Positions 7,551 through 13,825 of a stretch of 17,146 nucleotides of DNA are shown in pieces. Origin of the DNA: Fidelibacterota bacterium (lineage in GTDB: Bacteria; Fidelibacterota; UBA2242; JAFGTP01); NCBI GenBank assembly GCA_029939785.1, contig JAOZSG010000022.1:1-17146 (forward strand). The letters run 5' to 3'. Positions within the stretch are counted from its first letter, which is position 1. Each line of letters begins with the position of its first letter. The position numbers and the translations under genes were made by a program. The notes beneath the pieces are model-generated. The model was given only the letters and a program-made list of their open reading frames with translations. It was not told where the DNA came from and did no database searches.

Positions 7551-10169
7551 ATGAAAGTATTAAGAAATGTGTTTGTGTTATTATGTTTAACATCAATTTT
7601 ATTTTCGGGTGAAATTTATAAATCATCCTACAGACCAAGAAGTGGAATTGCACATGGAGGAATTGGAACAGGCTCGATTGAACTGAGAAAGGATGGTCAG
7701 TTTTACAATTGGTCAATTTTTAATAATTATCCAAGAAGCACAGGTCCGATTTTTGAATTAGCTACATTGCCAAGGACAAATGATGAATCATCATTATTAT
7801 TTTTTCTTGTTCGTTATAAAGTAGAGGGAGAAGATGCGAAAATTAAACTCCTGCAATTGAATAATGAATTTAATGAAGCAGGAATGGTTGGTATTGCTTA
7901 TTATTATCCCTGGATGTCAGCAATAGAACAAATTGAATATGAAGCTGATTTTCCATACACAAAAATGAAGTTTACTGATTCGGAAATGCCTTTTGATATT
8001 GAACTAACAACTCATAATCCTTTTATTCCTCATGATGTAAAAAATTCTGCACTTCCAGGTGTTTATTTTGATTTTAATATAGTAAACAAATCCAACAAAA
8101 AAGTTGACGTTTTTTTAATTGGTTCATTACGTAATCTTGTTGGTTATGATAATAGAGATAAATATTTTTCATCTGAACTGACAGAAGGTAAAGGATATAA
8201 ATATTTTGATCTTTCTGTTGGAGGTATGGATACAGAATCTCCTACATTTGGACAAATGGGTTTAGCATCATTATCAGATGAATCAACATATTATCTCGGA
8301 TGGGAACATAAACATCCTTATTATGAATTATTAGTTGTCAATAATACTTTTCCAAATATAGATGATACAGAAGCAAGAAATAAAATTGATAAGAAAACAG
8401 GTAAGAAATATGGTAATCGTGGAAAATCATCATCTGATCAGCGTCATTTTAGTTCTATAGGAATTACCAAAAGTCTAAAAAAAGGTGAATCTTTTAATCA
8501 TCAATTTTTATTTTCATGGTATTTTCCAAATGCTTACGGTTCTTATTATGCTCCCGATGGTAAAAAAGAATTAAAAATGAATGTTGCAGATAATTATATA
8601 ATTGATGAACAAACTACTAAAAAAGTTGGTAATTATTATAATAATTTTTTTAAGAGTTCTGCTGAAGTGGCAGAATATATGGTGAGTAATAAAAATGAAC
8701 TCATGGGCAAAACACGCAGTTTTTTTGATGATTATTATTCAAGTGATTTAGAACCATTTATGCTCAACCAAATTTCATCAAATTTAAATACATTTAGAAC
8801 AAGTTCTCTTTTTAATGAAGTGGGACAATTCGGAATCAGAGAAGGGTTGACCCCTGCAAAGAGTTGGGGACCTATGATTACTTCAGATGTAACTTATTAT
8901 GCTTCATCTGCGATAATCAGTCTGTTTCCAAAGTTACAATTGTCCAGTATGCGTGCTCATAAAGATACTCAAATGGATAATGGTGATATAGCTCATGGTC
9001 TGGCTTATGATATGGATTATACACGTAATGGAACATGGGGAGTGAGTCATAGGGTAGATCTTGCCGGAAACTACATACAGATGGTTATTCGTGATTATTT
9101 ATGGACGAATGATAATGAGTTTATTCAGGAGATTTGGCCATCATTGAAAAAAGCTTTTGAATTTTCTATAAATCAATGGGATTTAGATAATGACCAGATG
9201 CCGGATATGAAAGGGATTATGTCAAGTTATGATAATTTTCCAATGTATGGTTTGGCTTCTTATATTCATTCGCAATGGATGAATACTGCAAAAGGTATGA
9301 ATGAAGTTGCAAAAATACTTAATGATACAGAAATGGAAAAAAAGTCAGGTGTTATTTATAAAAAAGCAATAGAATTAATGGAAGAACATTTATGGAATGG
9401 TGAGTATTATGTCCTTGCTAATGATATTTCAGGTGATAAAGGTATTGATGCCGGCTGTCTGACAGATCAGGCAATCGGGCAATGGATGGCACATCAGAGT
9501 GGATTTGGGCATTTGTTAAATCCGGAACACGTAAGATCAGCATTGAGTAAAATTTTGGATATGTCATACAAACCTGATTTTGGATTACGAAATTGTACAT
9601 GGCCTGAATATCCGGATTTGTATCCTATTCATGAAACCAACCTTTGGGTTGATCAGGCAAATTCTTGTTGGACAGGTGTGGAATTAGCATTTGCATCGTT
9701 TTTGATGTATGAAGATATGTATGAAGAAGCAATGCAAGTTACTAAGACCGTTGATGAACGTTATAGAAAAAACGGACTATATTTTGACCATCAGGAGTTT
9801 GGCGGGCACTATTTAAGACCAATGTCTGCATGGGGAATTTTGAATGGATCTCTGGGATTGGCAATCAAAAATAATAATTATCTCTTTTCACCATGTATTC
9901 CAAAAAAACAATATAAAGTATTGTTCTCCGGTAATAAAGGAACAGCATTTTTTATCAAAGGCAAAAAAAGTGTTGAAATTGAAGCACGAAGTGGTGAGTT
10001 GGAAATACAATCTCTTTCAATAGATAAAAATATTGATTTAAATAAAAGTAGTGTTAAGATAAATGGAAAAAGTGTAAAAGTTTCTATTACTGAGAATGAA
10101 CAATATAAAATTTATACTTTTGATGAACCATTGAAAATTAAGAAAAATAATAAAATTGTGTTGAAGTAA
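7551..10169 (+). CDS. Secreted GH116 glycosidase (GBA2/DUF608 type)
   Basis: An 872-residue family GH116 enzyme. Residues 1-19 form a Sec signal peptide. The N-terminal beta-sandwich (GBA2_N, about 25-340) opens with GIAHGGIGTGSIELRKDG, the family's characteristic start. The (alpha/alpha)6 catalytic domain (DUF608, about 400-775) contains SDVTYYASSA, the block LTDQAIGQW (637-645) and the C-terminal LRPMSAWG (755-762). By comparison with TxGH116 (Glu441, Asp593), the likely nucleophile is Glu431 in REGL and the acid/base Asp561 in SSYDNFPMYG. Family members are beta-glucosidases, beta-xylosidases or beta-N-acetylglucosaminidases, and the animal homologue GBA2 is a glucosylceramidase. A strand-rich tail (about 776-872) extends past the usual end. 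GAGAGG at 7536-7541 supports the ATG at 7551; an ATG at 7546 is stopped after two codons. Family secure, substrate open. Confidence 0.9.
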   Translation: MKVLRNVFVLLCLTSILFSGEIYKSSYRPRSGIAHGGIGTGSIELRKDGQFYNWSIFNNYPRSTGPIFELATLPRTNDESSLLFFLVRYKVEGEDAKIKLLQLNNEFNEAGMVGIAYYYPWMSAIEQIEYEADFPYTKMKFTDSEMPFDIELTTHNPFIPHDVKNSALPGVYFDFNIVNKSNKKVDVFLIGSLRNLVGYDNRDKYFSSELTEGKGYKYFDLSVGGMDTESPTFGQMGLASLSDESTYYLGWEHKHPYYELLVVNNTFPNIDDTEARNKIDKKTGKKYGNRGKSSSDQRHFSSIGITKSLKKGESFNHQFLFSWYFPNAYGSYYAPDGKKELKMNVADNYIIDEQTTKKVGNYYNNFFKSSAEVAEYMVSNKNELMGKTRSFFDDYYSSDLEPFMLNQISSNLNTFRTSSLFNEVGQFGIREGLTPAKSWGPMITSDVTYYASSAIISLFPKLQLSSMRAHKDTQMDNGDIAHGLAYDMDYTRNGTWGVSHRVDLAGNYIQMVIRDYLWTNDNEFIQEIWPSLKKAFEFSINQWDLDNDQMPDMKGIMSSYDNFPMYGLASYIHSQWMNTAKGMNEVAKILNDTEMEKKSGVIYKKAIELMEEHLWNGEYYVLANDISGDKGIDAGCLTDQAIGQWMAHQSGFGHLLNPEHVRSALSKILDMSYKPDFGLRNCTWPEYPDLYPIHETNLWVDQANSCWTGVELAFASFLMYEDMYEEAMQVTKTVDERYRKNGLYFDHQEFGGHYLRPMSAWGILNGSLGLAIKNNNYLFSPCIPKKQYKVLFSGNKGTAFFIKGKKSVEIEARSGELEIQSLSIDKNIDLNKSSVKINGKSVKVSITENEQYKIYTFDEPLKIKKNNKIVLK

Positions 10170-10172
10170 ACT

Positions 10173-10189
10173 TGATGAGCTAGTAAAAG
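10173..10189 (+). repeat. Short repeat just after a stop codon (TGATGARCT-GTAAAA)
   Basis: TGATGAGCTAGTAAAAG begins four bases after the GH116 stop codon. A near copy, TGATGAACTCGTAAAAAG at 7356-7373, begins four bases after the sulfatase stop codon. In the earlier location the sequence is the outer left arm of the large palindrome; here no partner arm is apparent, so this may be a solo half-element. Confidence 0.45.
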
Positions 10190-10236
10190 AAATTAAAACA
10201 CTAAGGATTCAACGAATTGTCTATTGTAGGTAAAGG

Positions 10237-10262
10237 CGTTCCCAAAGAGGGCTTTGGGAACG
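10237..10262. repeat. Perfect 11-bp stem-loop
   Basis: CGTTCCCAAAG and its exact complement CTTTGGGAACG enclose the loop AGGG. It lies 67 bases after the GH116 stop. There is no following T-tract, so an intrinsic terminator is not supported; a stable hairpin at the 3' end of the transcript or a dispersed palindromic repeat is more likely. From memory, GTTCCCA/TGGGAAC hairpins recur in many environmental genomes, but that was not checked. Confidence 0.7.
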
Positions 10263-10291
10263 AGAGAAATGTAGAGGTTTTATTTATTATT

Positions 10292-10308
10292 CAACCCTTT
10301 CAGGGTTG
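10292..10308. repeat. Hairpin 1 of 3 with a TTTCA core
   Basis: CAACCCT and AGGGTTG pair perfectly over seven bases around the loop TTC. With its closing T-A pair the core reads TTTCA, shared with the two hairpins that follow. Confidence 0.7.
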
Positions 10309-10324
10309 GGATGGGAATTATGTT

Positions 10325-10343
10325 CCACGGATTTCATCCGTGG
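10325..10343. repeat. Hairpin 2 of 3 with a TTTCA core
   Basis: CCACGGAT and ATCCGTGG pair perfectly over eight bases around the loop TTC. The stem sequence is unrelated to hairpins 1 and 3 but the TTTCA core is identical. It is followed by TTATTCAAATCGAA (10345-10358), which I recall next to similar hairpins in other genomes; not verified. Confidence 0.7.
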
Positions 10344-10379
10344 TTATTCAAATCGAAGATCCGGGCACTGACTGATTAA

Positions 10380-10392
10380 TCCCTTTCAGGGA
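10380..10392. repeat. Hairpin 3 of 3 with a TTTCA core
   Basis: TCCCT and AGGGA pair over five bases around the loop TTC. The inner stem CCCT/AGGG repeats that of hairpin 1, while the outer bases differ. Hairpin centres lie near 10300, 10334 and 10386. Confidence 0.6.
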
Positions 10393-10506
10393 ATTTAATA
10401 GTTACAAAAATTTTAATAAGAGGAAAAAACCAAACAACCTATATAATAAATAAACGAACTCAAAATCCGATAGTGTCAAAAGTCTCATGAAATAATGAAA
10501 AAACGC

Positions 10507-10593
10507 AACCACAAATGAACACCAATAGACACGAATTAAAATATAAAGATGCAATTATTTAATAGTAGTGTCCATTCGTGTGCATTCGTGGTT
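10507..10593. repeat. Palindrome with 10-nt periodic arms before the creatininase gene
   Basis: The left arm begins AACCACAAATGAACACC (10507) and the right arm ends GTGCATTCGTGGTT (10593); the arms are imperfect complements over roughly 28 bases each, around an AT-rich centre. Within each arm an ACACGAATG-like unit recurs about every ten bases. The element ends 25 bases before the creatininase start and just before its GGAG, so it should form a hairpin in the 5' leader if transcription begins upstream. Confidence 0.65.
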
Positions 10594-10618
10594 AAAGGTT
10601 AAATAAAAAGGAGCAACA

Positions 10619-11506
10619 ATGAAAACAACTACAAGGCGGAATTTTTTCAAATCCTCGGCATTAAGTATTATACTCTTATCAACAATTCACAGACTGTTTG
10701 GGCAAAACTCAAGTAAGAATGAAAATAGTCAAACAAATAAATCCTTCGAGGAAATGCGTCCAGGTGAGATTATTGAGAGTATCAAAAAAAGTCCATATGC
10801 TTTTGTACCTGTTTCTCCAATGATAGAATGGCATTCTTTTCATTTACCAATGGGAACTGATGGTATTATCTCCGAATCTGTCAGTCGTATTATGGCTGAA
10901 AAAGTTGGTGGTGTATGGTTTCGATCCTTGTCCCTTGGATTAGATTCATGGCGTGATGCAAAAGAAAAAAAAAGATGGGGTTTTCAGCAGGATGAAAAGG
11001 TATTTGGTATGGATTTTCCAGATCTTCCGTTAAAAAGTGAATACTGTGATGTTGAAAATCTTAAAAAAATTGTAAAAAATCGTGTTGAAGCATTACGTGA
11101 AATTGGTATACAACATGTATTTTTGCTCAATCATCATGGCGGAAAAGGTCAGATACCGACAATCAAAGAATTGGGTGAAGAATTGAGTGATAATTCTATG
11201 ACAGTTCACGGGCTGAAAACATATCAATTTAATGATTTAACAAAAGAAGAAGGATTTTTTGGAGTTGGTGGTCATGCCGGTTATAGTGAGACTATGTGGC
11301 TTATGGCTTTTCGACCTGACTTAGTTGATCTGACAAAACAAAAAGCAGGAAAGCTTTTAGTACGTCTTACAGGGATTTTACACAGTAAACCTGAAATTGA
11401 AGAAAAATGGAATCCTCGTAATGTTTCTGTTCTGGTAGCACATAAAATTAAGAATAGAGTAATTGATAATTATACAAATTATATTGATAAATTGAAAAAT
11501 AGGTAA
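10619..11506 (+). CDS. Tat-exported creatininase-family metallohydrolase
   Basis: A 295-residue member of the creatininase family (PF02633). Residues 1-29 form a Tat leader (TRRNFFK, then hydrophobic SALSIILLS and a small-residue region), so the enzyme is probably exported folded with its metals. The metal motif is intact: Glu70, His72, His75 and Asp81 in EWHSFHLPMGTD. The second motif, usually NGHGGN, reads NHHGGK with His173; the third, usually HAG-x-x-ET, reads HAGYSET with His219 and Glu224. The family includes creatinine amidohydrolase and other cyclic-amide or formamide hydrolases; the real substrate is unknown and creatinine is unlikely in this setting. GGAG six to seven bases before the ATG supports the start. 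It lies 6 bp before a GH3 gene, so both are probably on one mRNA. Family secure, function open. Confidence 0.85.
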   Translation: MKTTTRRNFFKSSALSIILLSTIHRLFGQNSSKNENSQTNKSFEEMRPGEIIESIKKSPYAFVPVSPMIEWHSFHLPMGTDGIISESVSRIMAEKVGGVWFRSLSLGLDSWRDAKEKKRWGFQQDEKVFGMDFPDLPLKSEYCDVENLKKIVKNRVEALREIGIQHVFLLNHHGGKGQIPTIKELGEELSDNSMTVHGLKTYQFNDLTKEEGFFGVGGHAGYSETMWLMAFRPDLVDLTKQKAGKLLVRLTGILHSKPEIEEKWNPRNVSVLVAHKIKNRVIDNYTNYIDKLKNR

Positions 11507-11512
11507 TAACAC

Positions 11513-13786
11513 ATGAAAAATTTAATACTCAGTCTTATGCTATGTTCTTTTGCTTTTTCCCAAAGCTATCTCGATCCATCTATGCAGATTAATCAGCGAA
11601 TAACTGACCTTCTCTCCAGAATGACATTGGAAGAAAAAGTTGGTCAAATGTGTCAATATGTAGGAATTGAACATCTGAAGAATTCTGAACGGAATTTATC
11701 AAAGGAGCAAATGAAAAATAGTGATGCACATGGGATGTATCCAAATTTACATTCTTCTGATTTAATCAAACTTGTAGAACAGGGTTTGGTTGGATCATTT
11801 TTGCATATAAAAAATTTGGAAGAAGCAAATTATCTTCAAAACATAGCAGCCAAAAGTCGTTTGAAAATACCACTAATATTCGGGATAGATGCTATTCATG
11901 GAAATGCATTACAACGAGGTTATACTGTTTATCCAACTCCAATTACCTTGGCTTCTACGTGGGACAGAGAATTAGTTGAGAAAATTAGTATTCAAACTGC
12001 CAAAGAAATGCGGGCTGCAGGTATGCATTGGACATTTACGCCTAATATTGATATTGCAAGAGATGCACGTTGGGGTAGAGTTGGTGAAACTTTTGGTGAA
12101 GATCCTTATCTCGTATCTGAACTGGGAGTTGCATCTGTCATTGGTTTTCAGCAAAGAGATTTTACAGAAGATGAAAAAGTAATAGCTTGTATTAAACATC
12201 TTATTGCTGGTGGTGAGCCGGTAAATGGATTGAATGTCTCTCCTATGGATGTTTCAGAGAGAGAATTACGAGAAATACATTTGCCATCTTACAAAGCAGC
12301 TATTGATGCCGGTGCTTTTTCAATAATGACAGCTCATAATGAGTTAAATGGTGTTCCCTGTCATGCTAACTCATGGCTGGTGAATGATATTATACGGAAT
12401 GAATTTGGCTTTAAAGGATTTGTTGTATCTGACTGGATGGATATTGAAAGATTATACACACTTCATAAAATTGCTGAATCACCAAAAGAGGCTAGTTATT
12501 TATCAGTTAAAGGTGGTGTTGATATGCACATGCATGGTCCTGATTACCTGGAACATGTTGTAGAACTTGTCAAAGAAGGTCGGCTTTATGAAAAAGATAT
12601 AGATAATGCAGTATCAAAAATTCTTGAGGCTAAATTTAAACTTGGTCTATTTGAAAATAGTATTGTCAAAAAAGAAAAGCATGATGAGATTGTACTGAAT
12701 AATAATCACAAACAGACTGCACTCGAGGCTGCCAGAAATGGAATAGTACTTTTAAAGAATGACAATCTTCTTCCTTTAAATAAAACCACAAAAGTTTTTG
12801 TCACCGGCCCCAATGCCAATAATCAGACCATACTTGGTGATTGGGCAGTATTACAGCCGGAAGAAAATATCACAACAATTTATGAAGGTATCAAAACTCT
12901 TTCAAACGGTAAAGTGTCTTTTCTTGATTGCGGAGAAGATTTTCTTACAATAAGTGATAAAAATATTAAACTAGCCGGAAAAATGGCAAAAAAATCTGAT
13001 GTTGCAGTAGTTGTAGTCGGTGAAACCTCACTAAGAAATCTATGGAATACAAAAACTTGTGGAGAGAATACTGCCCGTAATAATATCAAATTAGTAGGAA
13101 AACAGTTGGATTTGGTAAAAGCTATTCAAAAAACCGGAATTCCTACAATTGTGGTTCTTGTCAATGGTCGTCCACTTGGCACTACCTGGATTGATAAACA
13201 TTGTGATGCTATTATTGAGACTTGGGAGCCGGGTATGAAAGGCGGAGAAGCATTAGCAGAAATCCTCTTCGGTGATATTAATCCCTCCGGTAAATTACCA
13301 ATCACTATTCCTCGAAATGTGGGGCAGTTGCAAATGATATATAATCATAAACCTTCACAGTATTTCCGTAAATATTATGATGATACAGTCGAACCTCTTT
13401 ATCCTTTTGGATTTGGTTTGAGTTATACAAAATTTAAGTATTCTGATTTGAAATTGGAAAAAAAGATAATTAGTAAAGATGAACCTTTTAAAGTTTCTGT
13501 AAAAGTAAAAAATAGAGGAAATGTAATTGGTGATGAAATAGTACAACTTTACATTAGAGATGAATATAGTTCAGTAACCCGACCGGTAAAAGAATTAAAG
13601 GATTTTAAGAGAATTACTCTAAAACAGGGAGAAGAAAAAATTGTTGAATTTATGATTAACCCTGATAAATTAGCTTTCTATAATATTGCAATGAAGAAAA
13701 TTGTCGAACCAGGAGCATTTCAGATTATGGTAGGAAGTTCTTCGCTGGATGGAGACTTACAAAAAGTTCAATTGATTGTTAATTAA
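11513..13786 (+). CDS. Secreted GH3 beta-glycosidase (BglX-like)
   Basis: A 757-residue glycoside hydrolase family 3 enzyme, probably a periplasmic exo-acting beta-glucosidase or beta-xylosidase. Residues 1-16 are a Sec signal peptide ending CSFAFS. The N-terminal TIM barrel (about 20-375) has FGIDAIHG (123-130), the RWGRVGETFGEDPYL block (186-200), KH at 228-229 and the nucleophile Asp307 in VVSDWMD. The alpha/beta sandwich (about 405-600) carries the likely acid/base Glu518 in TCGENTAR. A fibronectin III-like domain (about 660-730) follows. Length equals that of E. coli BglX. The ATG at 11513 is six bases after the creatininase stop codon and has only a modest AGG upstream, which fits translational coupling. 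No PA14 domain is present, unlike its neighbour. Catalytic family sure; substrate not readable. Confidence 0.93.
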   Translation: MKNLILSLMLCSFAFSQSYLDPSMQINQRITDLLSRMTLEEKVGQMCQYVGIEHLKNSERNLSKEQMKNSDAHGMYPNLHSSDLIKLVEQGLVGSFLHIKNLEEANYLQNIAAKSRLKIPLIFGIDAIHGNALQRGYTVYPTPITLASTWDRELVEKISIQTAKEMRAAGMHWTFTPNIDIARDARWGRVGETFGEDPYLVSELGVASVIGFQQRDFTEDEKVIACIKHLIAGGEPVNGLNVSPMDVSERELREIHLPSYKAAIDAGAFSIMTAHNELNGVPCHANSWLVNDIIRNEFGFKGFVVSDWMDIERLYTLHKIAESPKEASYLSVKGGVDMHMHGPDYLEHVVELVKEGRLYEKDIDNAVSKILEAKFKLGLFENSIVKKEKHDEIVLNNNHKQTALEAARNGIVLLKNDNLLPLNKTTKVFVTGPNANNQTILGDWAVLQPEENITTIYEGIKTLSNGKVSFLDCGEDFLTISDKNIKLAGKMAKKSDVAVVVVGETSLRNLWNTKTCGENTARNNIKLVGKQLDLVKAIQKTGIPTIVVLVNGRPLGTTWIDKHCDAIIETWEPGMKGGEALAEILFGDINPSGKLPITIPRNVGQLQMIYNHKPSQYFRKYYDDTVEPLYPFGFGLSYTKFKYSDLKLEKKIISKDEPFKVSVKVKNRGNVIGDEIVQLYIRDEYSSVTRPVKELKDFKRITLKQGEEKIVEFMINPDKLAFYNIAMKKIVEPGAFQIMVGSSSLDGDLQKVQLIVN

Positions 13787-13825
13787 TTATCAAAAAATAT
13801 AAATATTAAAAAAGGAGAATTTATT

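Larger units (their letters stand above)
10170..10618. other. 449-bp repeat island without genes
   Basis: No open frame with a plausible start and composition was found here. The island holds a solo TGATGA-type repeat, an 11-bp perfect hairpin, three short TTTCA-core hairpins and a palindrome with a 10-nt period, all listed separately. Between them, 10393-10506 is AT-rich and includes a perfect TATAAT at 10442-10447, but without a recognisable -35 at the usual distance. The creatininase gene begins right after the last palindrome. The packing of unrelated palindromes suggests a hotspot for non-autonomous repeats and separates GH116 from the next operon. Confidence 0.6.

Noticed and set aside
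7318..7716. A 132-codon open frame on the minus strand between the sulfatase and GH116 genes
   Set aside because: It overlaps both neighbouring genes and owes its length to the palindromic repeat; the translation resembles no protein family and has low-complexity AT-driven composition.
10442..10447. Perfect TATAAT as a promoter for the creatininase-GH3 operon
   Set aside because: No -35-like hexamer is found 16-18 bases upstream (the sequence there is AGAGGA), and TATAAT is expected by chance in DNA this AT-rich. It remains only a candidate.
10170..10618. CRISPR array
   Set aside because: The hairpins differ in stem sequence, are unevenly spaced and lack a constant repeat of CRISPR length; no cas genes are present.
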